A DNA stretch of 54,821 nucleotides. It comes from Anaerolineaceae bacterium. Lineage in GTDB: Bacteria > Chloroflexota > Anaerolineae > Promineifilales > Promineifilaceae. The stretch covers positions 1-54,821 of the forward strand of contig PABI01000048.1 in the NCBI GenBank assembly GCA_002699125.1, read 5' to 3'. Made by a program: the position numbers and the translations under genes. Within the stretch, counting starts at the first letter, position 1. Each line of letters begins with the position of its first letter. Below the pieces are notes generated by a model that saw only the letters and a program-made list of their open reading frames with translations, searched no databases and was not told the DNA's origin. This document shows positions 27,114 through 35,697 of this stretch, one piece after another.

Positions 27114-27542
27114 TTATGATTCTTCGCGGCGCATCAGCATGTAAGCCCCAACACCAATGATCACAATAGGCCAGAAGATGGCCCCATTTAGCCAGTGAAA
27201 CCAGCCAGTTTGCGAGAGCAAGAAGTAGATGCCAAACAAAATGAGCAAGGTGCCAACTGTACTGGGGCGATTTAATCGACCAACCTTATCTGACACCGTC
27301 TGGCTTAAATCATCAAAGTTATCTTGTAAGACGGCGCTGCCAGGCTCCCCAGCCACTGCTTCGCGCGGCATGATTACCCACAAAACCAGGTAAATTGGTG
27401 CCCCAATGCCGCTGGCAAAGAGCAGCAAGACAAACAGGAGCCGCACCCATACCGGATCTAAATTGAGATACTCGGCTAAACCGCCGCAAACACCGGCTAT
27501 CATTTTGTCTGTTTCGCTACGAGTTAATCTGCTTTCAGACAT
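27114..27542 (-). CDS. PspC-domain membrane protein
   Basis: A 142-residue membrane protein. The N-terminal PspC domain is typical: RSETDKMIAGVCGGLAEYLNLDPVWVRLLFVLLLF, followed by IYLVLWVIMPRE. Two further hydrophobic segments lie in the C-terminal half (TLLILFGIYFLLSQ, FWPIVIIGVGAYMLM). PspC proteins act in envelope-stress responses. GGAGG stands 5 bases before the ATG at 27542, which decides the start over an upstream in-frame ATG at 27554. It faces the sensor kinase gene tail to tail. Confidence 0.9.
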   Translation of the reverse strand: MSESRLTRSETDKMIAGVCGGLAEYLNLDPVWVRLLFVLLLFASGIGAPIYLVLWVIMPREAVAGEPGSAVLQDNFDDLSQTVSDKVGRLNRPSTVGTLLILFGIYFLLSQTGWFHWLNGAIFWPIVIIGVGAYMLMRREES

Positions 27543-27867
27543 TTTTGCCTCCATACAAGGCGCTGTTGTGGATTTATGCTACTCATCAGCGCCATTATTC
27601 TTAAAACTATCCGCCTATACGTCACGATGGATTGAAAGTTTCGGATGGATTTTGCCTCTGGAAACAGATGAGAGCGGGCTAAACAGCAGGTAAATGCCAG
27701 AATAGCGTTTCTGGTTTGGCCATCCCCTTATCTGACGGTAAGATTGGTTTTTGCTATACTGTGCCGTCGGAAAACTGCCTCATTTTTATGGGAAAGGTTT
27801 GATCTTTAGTGGGGCAGGCATAGAAGTTGATTTTGGTTAAATATGAGCATATTGCCAAAAATCGAGA
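27543..27867. other. Intergenic region with the NUDIX operon promoter
   Basis: About 325 bases between divergent genes. Apart from the extended -10 promoter at 27732-27760 I see no other signal. Confidence 0.4.
27732..27760 (+). promoter_or_regulatory. Extended -10 promoter of the NUDIX operon
   Basis: CTGACG (27732-27737), a 17-base spacer and TATACT (27755-27760) preceded by TGC, an extended -10 motif. It would drive the NUDIX gene and the two beta-lactamase-fold genes. Confidence 0.5.
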
Positions 27868-28407
27868 ATGGTTTTGAGAGAGTTATCATCGGGGAAACGG
27901 CCGTTGTCGCCAACCACAAAACATCGATGGAAATTAAGGACGGCAAAACTGGCCCGCGCACCGCTGTTTGGTTGGTTGATGGGGCTGGCCGTTCGGCTCA
28001 CTGTCCCCCGGCAGCGTGTTGGGGTCGCCCTGGTTGCCCTGAATGAGGCCAATGAAGTGTTTATGCTGCGACATGTGTTCCATCCGTATTTTGAATGGGG
28101 CTTGCCCGGTGGCTGGCTAAAGAAAAATGAGGCACCAGAAGCCGGTGTGCTGCGGGAACTAAAGGAAGAAACGGGGTTAACGGCCGTATTAGGTTCGGCC
28201 GTTTCTGTATCACACAGTTTGCACCCGCCACATATTGGCATTGCTTATGCGGGGCAGGTGCAAATGGAGCAAATTCAGTTGAGCCATGAAATTATAGAAG
28301 CGTGCTGGTTTCCGCTGGACAGCTTGCCCGCACCCATTTCGCCGCATACAAAGCAGGCTATTCATGCGGCCGTACAGGTACGTCTAGGAGAACAATTCGC
28401 ACCATGA
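27868..28407 (+). CDS. NUDIX hydrolase
   Basis: A 179-residue NUDIX protein. The Nudix box is complete: GGWLKKNEAPEAGVLRELKEETGL fits GX5EX7REUXEEXGU. It cleaves nucleoside diphosphate derivatives; the substrate is not predictable from sequence. The N-terminus is basic (LRTAKLARAPLFGWLMG) and may contact the membrane, so the true start may lie downstream of 27868, whose ribosome site is weak. The stop overlaps the next ATG as ATGA, so translation of the beta-lactamase-fold protein is probably coupled. Confidence 0.82.
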   Translation: MVLRELSSGKRPLSPTTKHRWKLRTAKLARAPLFGWLMGLAVRLTVPRQRVGVALVALNEANEVFMLRHVFHPYFEWGLPGGWLKKNEAPEAGVLRELKEETGLTAVLGSAVSVSHSLHPPHIGIAYAGQVQMEQIQLSHEIIEACWFPLDSLPAPISPHTKQAIHAAVQVRLGEQFAP

Positions 28408-29894
28408 ATCGTCGTTCATCCCCAGGTGCAGGACAATGGTTAACGGTGACCATCCTTGTCGCTGCCTCCATGTTTCTCTTGATAAAGCTGTTTCAATATG
28501 CCAGCTTGCGTGGTAATTACCCTACCGGCCTTACCATTGCTGGCGTCGATGTTGGCGGCTTGTCTCCTGAGCAGGCTACCGATGTGTTGACCAATCGTTA
28601 TATTGAAGCGCCCGTCATCATTTACCATGGCCAGGATCGCTTTGAGATTAGTCCGTCTGATGCGGAATTTGAGCTTGATCTGGAAACGATGCTGAGCCGG
28701 GCCGATATTGAACGGACCCAGCAAGATTTTTGGGCAGGGTTTTGGGGATTTTTATGGGGTCGCCCGGTGGAAGTGTCGCCGGTTGAGCTGTCGGCCACGC
28801 ATAACCGGGAAGCGCTGCGCCGCGTGTTGGGTGATATTGCCGCTTTGATGGACGAGCCCACCCAGCCGGCCCAGCCTGTGCCCGACACGTTCAGCTTTCA
28901 ATATGGCGAGACGGGCACCTCCACAAACGTAGATGCCAGCTTTGCTGACATTGAAGGGGCACTTTATCGAGCCACCAATCGGGAAGCCCGGCTGGTGGTG
29001 GAAGCCAGCAGCCCGGATCGCCCGCAGATCAATTTGCTGACGCGCCTGTTGGTGAACAATTTGCAAGATTATGAGCAAATTACCGGCGGGGCGGCCAGCA
29101 TGTTTGTCATGGACCTGAATTCTGGCGTGGATGAGATTGCCATCAATGCTGATTTGCCCATGTCGGGGATGGATTTGTTGAAGCTGCCCATCGTTTTGGA
29201 AACGTACCGGCTGCTGGATCAGGAACCGACGTTAACCCAATCTGGCTGGATTTCCAGCACCTTGTCGGCCGATTTGAACAATGAGGGGGCCAACCAACTG
29301 CTCCGTTTTATTGCCGGGCAGGATGACCCCAAGCTGGGGGCGGAATTGGTGACGGAAACGATGCAGCGCCTGGGCCTGGTCAATACGTTTATCGTGCTGC
29401 CTTATGACACAGATCCGCCCGCAGGTATCACACGGCCGTCTACCCCCGCTAATTCCGCAGAAGAGCTGCGCACACTACCCAATCCTTATTTGCAAACCAC
29501 CGCCGAAGATATGGGCACGCTGCTTTCTATGCTGTACTACTGCGCCGAGGGCAACGGTGGTGCGCTGCTGGCTGTCTTTGGAGGCGATGTTAGCCAAACA
29601 GAATGCCAGACCATTTTGGCCTTTATGCTGCAAAATGAGATTGGCAGCTTGATTGAAGAAGGGACGCCGCCGGAAACGGCCGTAGCCCACCGGCACGGCT
29701 GGATCAGCGACACACATGGCGATGCAGGTATCGTTTTTTCCCCTGGTGGTGATTACGTGATCGTTCAATTCTTGTATAAACCGGATTGGCTGGAGTGGGA
29801 AATTAGCTCGCCACTGCTGGCCAACCTGTCCCGCGCCACCTACAACTATTTTAACTTTGAAAACCCCTACCTGACCGATGCGCGGACGAATTAG
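28404..29894 (+). CDS. Membrane-anchored beta-lactamase-fold protein, catalytic residues lost
   Basis: A 496-residue protein with one N-terminal transmembrane helix (TVTILVAASMFLLI), so the rest is outside the cell. Residues 40-125 look like a YoaR/VanW-type peptidoglycan-binding domain (TGLTIAGVDVGGLSPEQA). Residues 225-496 are a class A beta-lactamase-like serine hydrolase domain. The SxxK motif of its paralogue (S-I-L-K) is here D257-L-L-K260, the SxN position reads LNN, and the third motif is R430-H-G rather than K-H-G. It is thus a probable pseudoenzyme. It overlaps the NUDIX stop and is followed by its paralogue after 3 bases. Confidence 0.8.
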   Translation: MNRRSSPGAGQWLTVTILVAASMFLLIKLFQYASLRGNYPTGLTIAGVDVGGLSPEQATDVLTNRYIEAPVIIYHGQDRFEISPSDAEFELDLETMLSRADIERTQQDFWAGFWGFLWGRPVEVSPVELSATHNREALRRVLGDIAALMDEPTQPAQPVPDTFSFQYGETGTSTNVDASFADIEGALYRATNREARLVVEASSPDRPQINLLTRLLVNNLQDYEQITGGAASMFVMDLNSGVDEIAINADLPMSGMDLLKLPIVLETYRLLDQEPTLTQSGWISSTLSADLNNEGANQLLRFIAGQDDPKLGAELVTETMQRLGLVNTFIVLPYDTDPPAGITRPSTPANSAEELRTLPNPYLQTTAEDMGTLLSMLYYCAEGNGGALLAVFGGDVSQTECQTILAFMLQNEIGSLIEEGTPPETAVAHRHGWISDTHGDAGIVFSPGGDYVIVQFLYKPDWLEWEISSPLLANLSRATYNYFNFENPYLTDARTN

Positions 29895-29897
29895 CTC

Positions 29898-31535
29898 ATG
29901 TTAAAAGCAATTCAGAAATTTCTTACAATCGTGTTGCTGGTGTTTGGGCTGCTCTTTTTAGGCTACCAGGCGTTTTTGTATAGCCTGGTGCGCGAGAAGC
30001 TCCCCACGGCAACGACGGTTGCTGGCGTCGACGTTGGACGCATGTCACGTGATGAAGCCGCTGCTGCCCTGCGTGAGGCTTACGGCGTGCCCATTGTGCT
30101 GCACCATTTGGAAGAGCAGGTGGAGATTACTCCGGGTGACGTGGGTTTTAACCTGGATGTGGAAGCGATGCTGGATCAGGCGGAAGCGGCCAAAGGGGAG
30201 CAGCCATTTTGGGAAGGCTTTATAGAATATTTGTTGAAGCAGTCGCTGGAACCAACCAACATCCGGCTAATCGCCGGGCATGATCAGGCGGCCTTGCAGG
30301 CGCAGTTAGAAAATATTGCCAGCTTTTTAGACAAGCCAGCCACCGCGCCCCAATTACTGCTGGGTGCTGGGACGTCGTATCAGCCAGGGGAAACAGGTTA
30401 TGTGACTGATGTTGAGGCCAGCTTGCCTGCTGCCGAAATGGCCCTTTACCAGGTTGACCCAGCTGAACGACAGGTGGATCTGGTTGTTGAAATGCAGGAT
30501 GCGGTGGAGCTGAATATGGACGTGCTCAGAGAGCAGATGGAGCGGGTGATGGCCGATGACGGGGCTGGCCTGCTGAGCAGCGTCTTTATTATGGATTTGG
30601 AAACGGGTGAGGAGTTGAGCATTAATGCCACTGAGCCGATTTCTGGCCTGAGCATTCTGAAGATTGCTATTTTTGTAGAGACGTATCGTGTCCTGGACGG
30701 TCCGCCTAATGAATATGTGGAAGGGCTGTTTTATGAAACGGCCGTACAATCCAGTAACTTTGCCGCCAATTTGCTGCTTCATGAAATTGCCGGTGAGGCC
30801 AATACCTATTTGGGAGCCGAACTGCTGACGGAGTCGATGCATCGCCTGGGGCTGGTGAACACTTTTTTGGCCATTCCCTATGATGCCAATGAAGTAGCAA
30901 CCCGGCCCAGCACCTATACCACGCCCGCCAACTCGGTCGCGAATCTCATTTTTGAACCGGACACGGCCCGGCAAACTACCGCAGAAGATATTGGGACCTT
31001 GCTGTCGATGGTTTACCATTGTGCCAACGGTGGCGGCGCGCTGCTGGCGGTTTATCCTGGCGAGATTACGCCACAAGAGTGCCAGGCAATTATTGATTTG
31101 ATGATTCTAAATGAAGAGGGGAACCTGATTCGCTTTGGGGTGCCGGAGGATGTGCGCGTTTCGCATAAGCATGGCTGGGACGAGGTGACCCATGGTGATG
31201 CCGGCATCGTGTTTTCGCCCAACAGAGATTTTGTGCTCGTGGAATATTTGCATTATCCTCAAGGGGATTTTTTGCTGCATGATTTTAGCTTCCCCATTTT
31301 GCGCCAGTTTGCCCAGCTCACCTACAATTATTTCAATTTTGAAGAGCCATATACCGAAAATGTAGTTGATCGCGCCATACGTGAAGCCGAAGCACGTGAA
31401 GCGCTAGCTGCTGCTGAAGAAGAAGCGGCTGAAGAAGAAGCCTCAGAAACAGAGGCAGAAGAGGGTGTGGCTGAAGATGATGTTGCAGGAGAAGAAGATA
31501 CGGCCGTAACCCCCACGCCTACACCTACTCCCTAA
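29898..31535 (+). CDS. Membrane-anchored beta-lactamase-fold serine hydrolase
   Basis: A 545-residue paralogue of the preceding protein. One transmembrane helix (FLTIVLLVFGLLFLGYQAFL) anchors it, followed by the YoaR-like domain (TTVAGVDVGRMSRDEA). The class A beta-lactamase-like domain keeps S252-I-L-K255, the S285-S286-N287 motif and the K-H-G triad segment in SHKHGWDEV, so it could be active on peptidoglycan or beta-lactams. After residue 495 the tail is Ala/Glu-rich and ends in Thr-Pro repeats, like a wall-spanning spacer. With the upstream paralogue it may form an active/inactive pair. No antibiotic substrate can be assigned. Confidence 0.8.
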   Translation: MLKAIQKFLTIVLLVFGLLFLGYQAFLYSLVREKLPTATTVAGVDVGRMSRDEAAAALREAYGVPIVLHHLEEQVEITPGDVGFNLDVEAMLDQAEAAKGEQPFWEGFIEYLLKQSLEPTNIRLIAGHDQAALQAQLENIASFLDKPATAPQLLLGAGTSYQPGETGYVTDVEASLPAAEMALYQVDPAERQVDLVVEMQDAVELNMDVLREQMERVMADDGAGLLSSVFIMDLETGEELSINATEPISGLSILKIAIFVETYRVLDGPPNEYVEGLFYETAVQSSNFAANLLLHEIAGEANTYLGAELLTESMHRLGLVNTFLAIPYDANEVATRPSTYTTPANSVANLIFEPDTARQTTAEDIGTLLSMVYHCANGGGALLAVYPGEITPQECQAIIDLMILNEEGNLIRFGVPEDVRVSHKHGWDEVTHGDAGIVFSPNRDFVLVEYLHYPQGDFLLHDFSFPILRQFAQLTYNYFNFEEPYTENVVDRAIREAEAREALAAAEEEAAEEEASETEAEEGVAEDDVAGEEDTAVTPTPTPTP

Positions 31536-31549
31536 AAACCTTACCTGTC

Positions 31550-31569
31550 ATGCCCGCGTAGGCGGGCAT
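31550..31569. repeat. REP-like hairpin
   Basis: ATGCCCGC-GTAG-GCGGGCAT, with flanks TGTC and CCA. This matches the widespread type of TCATGCCCGC...GGCGGGCATCCA intergenic repeats. It follows the stop of the beta-lactamase-fold gene by 15 bases. Confidence 0.7.
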
Positions 31570-31669
31570 CCATAAAGTGCGCCAAACACCGCTTGCCATT
31601 GTATACCCCCACTCCTTATAATGCGGAGCATTGTTTTTCAACCCGATCCCAACAACAAAAGAGGTGTCC

Positions 31670-32143
31670 ATGCTCAGTTCAGACGGATTTTTAGCGCCAG
31701 CCAGCTATTTAGGCGCTGATATTGCCCTAGTAGGCGAGCTTGTCTTTTATGTGCTTATTTGTATCGCGGTGGTGGCCCAGCGGCGCGGACTGTATCATTG
31801 GCACGACCGGATTCAGACGCCCGTTGTGGTGCTGAATCTCTTTTTTATCTTTGTGATTATGGTCCTGTCGCTGCGTTATGAAAATGTGCCGAGTGAGTTT
31901 GTGGAACGGCCGTTTGAACCGTTTTATCTCGTCGTGGTCATTCATGCCGTGCTGGGGATTGTGGCCGAAGGGTTGGCGATCTACTGTCTGCTGGCCGGTC
32001 ACAAAATATTGCCGCGTAAAATCGGCCGTTTGCGCTACTGGATGTGGGCTACATTTATCGTTTGGACCGCCGCCGTGGTGATGGGTGTTTACACTTACTA
32101 CATCTGGTACATCGTGACACCGGAACGGCCGCATCTATTTTAG
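31670..32143 (+). CDS. Four-helix membrane protein, DUF420-like
   Basis: A 157-residue integral membrane protein with about four helices (LVGELVFYVLICIAVVAQR, VVVLNLFFIFVIMVLSL, YLVVVIHAVLGIVAEGLAIYCL, WMWATFIVWTAAVVMGVYTYYIWY). Paired His residues (HWHD) and an HAVLG motif give it the look of DUF420-type proteins associated with cytochrome oxidase assembly. The ATG at 31670 is chosen because AGAGGTG stands 5-6 bases upstream. The DUF420 assignment is tentative. Confidence 0.65.
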   Translation: MLSSDGFLAPASYLGADIALVGELVFYVLICIAVVAQRRGLYHWHDRIQTPVVVLNLFFIFVIMVLSLRYENVPSEFVERPFEPFYLVVVIHAVLGIVAEGLAIYCLLAGHKILPRKIGRLRYWMWATFIVWTAAVVMGVYTYYIWYIVTPERPHLF

Positions 32144-32176
32144 GCATTCGCTGAGGCAGTGACTTCATACAAACTT

Positions 32177-32205
32177 GCTGCTCACGTTCACATCCGTTGA
32201 GCAGC
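32177..32205. terminator. Hairpin after the membrane protein gene
   Basis: GCTGCTCA and TGAGCAGC pair around a 13-base loop, 34 bases past the stop. No T run follows, so termination is only a guess. Confidence 0.35.
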
Positions 32206-32218
32206 TTGCCTCTCTATC

Positions 32219-33046
32219 ATGACAAAAACTATCTACGTTCACGACAAAGCGCGTATCGAAGCATTTTTACGACGCGACCCAATCTTGCATATGTTCGGAC
32301 TAGGCGATTTAGACGATTTCTACTGGCCTTACACCAGTTGGTATGGCCTGGAAGACAACAACGAGATTCAGCAGTTGGTTCTGACATACATCGATGCGCC
32401 GAATCTTGTCCTGATGGCGCTGACCAATGAACGACCGGAACAAATGCGGCAACTGTTGGAATCAATTATTCACCTCTTGCCGAAACAACTCTATGTCCAC
32501 TTAAGCCCAGGGTTGGCCGATGTATTGGCTACTGCGTATCATTTGCACCCGCATGGCAAATTTATAAAGATGGCTTTGAACAATTCGGTGGGGTTGTCCA
32601 AAGTTAACACCTCGGCCGGGACCCAGCTGACAATAGAGGATTTGCCAAAGATCGAGCGTTTCTACCAGGAAAGTTATCCAGAGAATGTTTTCAACAAGCG
32701 GATGTTGCAAACAGGTCAATACTTTGGGGTTTGTCAGGACGGCCGTCTCCTTGGGATCGCCGGTATCCATGTCTATTCGCCACAATATCGCGTGGCAGTG
32801 CTAGGCAACATTGCCACACATCCAGACTTCCGCAGGCAAGGTGTGGCGACGGCCGTTACCGCCAGACTGTGCCAATCCCTTAAAAAAACAGTTGACCATA
32901 TTGGCTTACTTGTCCAGGCTGACAACGCAAGTGCAATCGCCTGCTACACCAAACTGGGGTTTGTGCAGCATTCAACGGTTGAAGTGTATTCCTTAGAGGG
33001 AAATGAACCTGTGGCCTGGGTATTGAGAGCCTTTAGGGTAGGGTAA
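32219..33046 (+). CDS. GNAT N-acetyltransferase (FR47-like)
   Basis: A 275-residue GNAT protein. The catalytic core is in the last 110 residues: GVCQDGRLLGIAGIHVYSP, then NIATHPDFRRQGVATAVTARL (acetyl-CoA loop) and ASAIACYTKLGFVQHST. The first 130 residues form a separate helical/beta domain with an aromatic-rich WPYTSWYGLE motif, as in larger FR47-type transferases. There is no good ribosome site, so translation may be weak. A YgjV-like gene lies convergent downstream. Substrate unknown. Confidence 0.8.
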   Translation: MTKTIYVHDKARIEAFLRRDPILHMFGLGDLDDFYWPYTSWYGLEDNNEIQQLVLTYIDAPNLVLMALTNERPEQMRQLLESIIHLLPKQLYVHLSPGLADVLATAYHLHPHGKFIKMALNNSVGLSKVNTSAGTQLTIEDLPKIERFYQESYPENVFNKRMLQTGQYFGVCQDGRLLGIAGIHVYSPQYRVAVLGNIATHPDFRRQGVATAVTARLCQSLKKTVDHIGLLVQADNASAIACYTKLGFVQHSTVEVYSLEGNEPVAWVLRAFRVG

Positions 33047-33067
33047 CAGGTTGACCTGGAAAATAGG

Positions 33068-33316
33068 TTAGGCTTGTTGGGTGGTAACGGCCGTTGTCTT
33101 AAGAGATTGCTGCAAATAATAAAGATTGACCAACACAATAAACCCATTCACCACGGCTACCGGATAAGCCGCAATGATCAGACCGTAGGCGGTAAACAGC
33201 AGCGCGCCAATCAAATTAATCACCCGCAGCTTGGTCAGCGAGCGCATCATCAGCGAAACGGCCACAAAAATTGAGGCCAGATAGCCCAACGTTTCAAAAC
33301 TCATTATGGCATCCAT
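33068..33316 (-). CDS. YgjV-like inner membrane protein
   Basis: An 82-residue membrane protein with about three helices. The sequence LGYLASIFVAVSLMMRSLTKLRVINLIGALLFTAYGL is the typical YgjV-family block, and VVNGFIVLVNLYYL ends it. Function in this family is not established. AAAGGAG stands 6 bases before the ATG at 33316. The gene carries an ACGGCCGT copy near its end (33088). Confidence 0.75.
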   Translation of the reverse strand: MDAIMSFETLGYLASIFVAVSLMMRSLTKLRVINLIGALLFTAYGLIIAAYPVAVVNGFIVLVNLYYLQQSLKTTAVTTQQA

Positions 33317-33417
33317 TTTGGACTCCTTTCAGGCAACCTGCCTGAGCTAGCGAAACAGTAGATGTTTGCCCCAATGTACGAAGATATCGTGACAGAAGCG
33401 TGACGCTTGGAAATTGT

Positions 33418-34377
33418 ATGATGACCAGCAACCAGAATGAAAAAAGCCAGATCGACAGCCATGAGGCGCAAACCTTTCTCAATAAGCAGCTTGGGGTAGG
33501 TTGCGTAGACGTTGCCCTCATCGGCGAAGGGGCCTGGTCCCGCTGCTTTGGTTTTCGCCAGGGCGCTGCGGATCTGGTGATTCGTTTTGGCCGGTATGTT
33601 GATGACTTTGAAAACGACAGGCTGGCTCAGCGCTATGCTACGCTAGATTTACCGATTCCCCGCGTGCTGGAGATTGGCTCATATGGGGCGGGCTATTATG
33701 CTATCTCGACGCGGGTTCACGGCACGCCGCTGGAGGAAGTCGGGTCCGCGCAGTGGCGTGCTGTGGTGCCATCACTGGCTGCCGCGCTGGAAGCGTTGCG
33801 CACGGCCGATATATCTGCCACCACCGGGTTTGGCGGTTGGGGCAGCAATGGTAATGCCTCAAATGCCACCTGGGCTGAACATCTGCTGGCGGTGAACCAG
33901 GACACACTCGACCGGCGCACCTACGGCTGGCACCAGCGCCTGGCCACTTTTTCGCCGCAAGGGGAAGCGGCGTTTGCCTGGGGTTATGATTTATTGCGAG
34001 AAGTGGTTACCGATTTTGTACCTCGCTGCCTGCTGCACTGCGATCTGATTAACCGCAATGTGCTGGTGGACGACGAAAAAATTGCCGGTGTGTTTGATTG
34101 GGGCTGCTCGCTTTACGGCGATCACCTGTACGAGCTGGCCTGGTTTGAGTTTTGGGCACCGTGGTCGCCCCAGCTAGATGTGTCCCTTCTCAAGACAGAA
34201 CTTGAAAAGCGGTGGCAGACCGCCGGCTATACCCCAGCAGAAAAGGAGGCACGGCTCATGGCTTGCTATCTCCATATTGGCCTTGATCACCTGGCCTACA
34301 ATGCCTATGTGGGCGATTGGGAGACGTTGCTGGCCACGGCCGAACGCATGAAGGAGTTGGTTACGGCCGTTTGCTGA
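33418..34377 (+). CDS. APH-family phosphotransferase, hygromycin B kinase-like
   Basis: A 319-residue small-molecule kinase of the aminoglycoside phosphotransferase fold. It shows an N-lobe with GEGAWSRCFGFRQG, the catalytic loop LLHCDLINRNVLV with Asp as the base, and the metal-binding FDWGCSLYGDHLYELAWFEFW. These match Hph/APH(4)-like proteins (hygromycin B 4-O-kinase family). Substrate may be an aminoglycoside, homoserine or another sugar alcohol. GTG at 33400 is a possible longer start; ATG at 33418 has GGA at 8 bases. An aminoglycoside-resistance type 16S rRNA methyltransferase homologue is encoded 16 kb away. Resistance is not demonstrated. Confidence 0.75.
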   Translation: MMTSNQNEKSQIDSHEAQTFLNKQLGVGCVDVALIGEGAWSRCFGFRQGAADLVIRFGRYVDDFENDRLAQRYATLDLPIPRVLEIGSYGAGYYAISTRVHGTPLEEVGSAQWRAVVPSLAAALEALRTADISATTGFGGWGSNGNASNATWAEHLLAVNQDTLDRRTYGWHQRLATFSPQGEAAFAWGYDLLREVVTDFVPRCLLHCDLINRNVLVDDEKIAGVFDWGCSLYGDHLYELAWFEFWAPWSPQLDVSLLKTELEKRWQTAGYTPAEKEARLMACYLHIGLDHLAYNAYVGDWETLLATAERMKELVTAVC

Positions 34378-34476
34378 GCGCTCGCTGTGGCATAGGACAT
34401 TGTCAGGTAGTCCATATTCACACTTTTCAAACCAAAACGGTTTACAAACGGCCGTAATCACGCTATCGTTTCAAAC

Positions 34477-34926
34477 ATGAATAACGAAACAACAACAGTC
34501 CTTTTGATCATTCTCGCCTTCATCATTGTTTTCCCCCTTTTCTGGAGCGCTGTCGTTTTTCTGATTTCCCGCCTGGGCGGCTGGGGCAGCATGGCAGAAG
34601 CGTATCCCTACCGTGAACCACTTTCAGCCCAATGTTTCGCCATGCAAAGCGCCATCTTACGACTGGCATCCAGTTACCGAGGTGTCTTAAAAATTTGTGC
34701 CGATGACGAAGGGCTTTACTTTTCGGTGATGTTTCTCTTCCGGCCCGGGCATTCTCCTTTCTTTGTGCCCTGGGGGGAAATTAGCGGGACAAAAAAGAGT
34801 TACTTTCTTTATCCAGTAATCGAGCTTCGTTTTCAGCGCACGCCCAATCTGCCATTTCGCATTTATAAACGGACGGCTGATCGATTGGTTGATGTGGCGA
34901 ACGGCCGTTGGGCTTACAGTGAATGA
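34477..34926 (+). CDS. Hypothetical membrane-anchored protein
   Basis: A 149-residue protein that I do not recognise. It has one N-terminal transmembrane helix (TVLLIILAFIIVFPLFWSAVVFLI) and a soluble part rich in aromatic residues (GLYFSVMFLFRPGHSPFFVPWGEI). That segment recalls PH-like or YokE-type domains. No ribosome site is obvious. It lies downstream of the APH-family gene but with a 99-base gap. Confidence 0.5.
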   Translation: MNNETTTVLLIILAFIIVFPLFWSAVVFLISRLGGWGSMAEAYPYREPLSAQCFAMQSAILRLASSYRGVLKICADDEGLYFSVMFLFRPGHSPFFVPWGEISGTKKSYFLYPVIELRFQRTPNLPFRIYKRTADRLVDVANGRWAYSE

Positions 34927-34941
34927 GGAAGATTTGTAGAA

Positions 34942-35000
34942 GGCCGTTTCCCATTTGCCAGTTGGTTGAGGTGAGGTATGGGGTGGAGATACGGCCGTAT
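34942..35000 (+). repeat. Left copy of a direct repeat flanking BrnT'-BrnA
   Basis: About 59 bases beginning GGCCGTTTCCCATTTGCCAG. It matches the copy at 35512-35570 with about eight differences. It lies just before the truncated BrnT gene. Confidence 0.7.
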
Positions 35001-35032
35001 CTTTAACGCCAACTCTTTCTACTATTCAAAAA

Positions 35033-35179
35033 ATGCGGTTTATCACCATTGGCTTGCTAGGCGGTGAATTTGTCGTTATCGTCCATGCCGAAGAAAGCGA
35101 AAACGCGACGCGCATCATTTCCATGCGAAAGGCAACAAAATATGAAGAAACAATCTTTTTCAAAGCATTCGGAAACTGA
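35033..35179 (+). pseudogene. 5'-truncated BrnT toxin remnant
   Basis: A 48-codon frame, MRFITIGLLGGEFVVIVHAE, followed by ENATRIISMRKATKYEE. It matches the C-terminal half of BrnT-family toxins, where RIIS-RKAT is the conserved end. BrnT is usually about 90 residues; the N-terminal half with catalytic residues is missing, and the left direct repeat lies where it should be. The 3' part overlaps the BrnA start by 38 bases in a different frame, as in intact brnTA loci. Confidence 0.7.
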
Positions 35180-35477
35180 CAAAAAGTTCTTAAAAACAGC
35201 CAAAGACGAAGATATTGATTTGTCGGATATTCCTGAAATTACAGAGGAACAGATTGCCCGTTCGGTCATGAGCGTGGGTGGGGAACCCGTGCCCAAAGAG
35301 AAAGTGCGGGTAAGCATGTACCTGGATGCCGATCTGGTTGCTTTTTTCAAGGCAAAGGCAGGTGGGCGCGGCTACCAGACGTTGATTAACGAAACGCTGC
35401 GCGACAGCGTGACCAGTGAAGAGCTAGAACGTTTGCTGCGCCGTATTATTCGCGAGGAGTTGGCAACGGCTTCATAA
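35142..35477 (+). CDS. brnA: BrnA-family antitoxin
   Basis: A 111-residue protein. The C-terminal part (VRVSMYLDADLVAFFKAKAGGRGYQTLINETLRDSV) is the ribbon-helix-helix domain of BrnA antitoxins, which bind operator DNA and cage BrnT. The N-terminal half is acidic (KDEDIDLSDIPEITEEQIAR). ATG at 35142 has AAAGG 9 bases upstream; it lies inside the reading frame of the toxin remnant. The antitoxin looks intact while its toxin is truncated. Direct repeats flank the pair. Confidence 0.82.
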   Translation: MKKQSFSKHSETDKKFLKTAKDEDIDLSDIPEITEEQIARSVMSVGGEPVPKEKVRVSMYLDADLVAFFKAKAGGRGYQTLINETLRDSVTSEELERLLRRIIREELATAS

Positions 35478-35511
35478 GTTCCCGTTCCAAGCTCAACCGT
35501 GTATCTTGAAC

Positions 35512-35570
35512 GGCCGTTTCCTATTTGCCAGTTGGTTGGGGTGAGGTGTGGGGGTAAGATACGGCTGTAC
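35512..35570 (+). repeat. Right copy of the direct repeat
   Basis: GGCCGTTTCCTATTTGCCAG and onward, about 86 percent identical to 34942-35000 by eye. It lies just after the BrnA stop. The two copies bracket the broken brnTA locus. Confidence 0.7.
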
Positions 35571-35697
35571 CCCACCAACAAAACAAGCAGGACGGCTTTC
35601 ACAATTTATGCTAATGTCCACCGCAACTGAGTGAGCTTATTTTCTATCAGAAGATCGCGTCGAAACGAGATACAAGCTATTCAAGTTAAGGAATAAC

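Noticed and set aside
34942..35570. CRISPR-like or IS-flanking repeats
   Set aside because: Only two imperfect copies are present, and no transposase or cas gene lies between or beside them.
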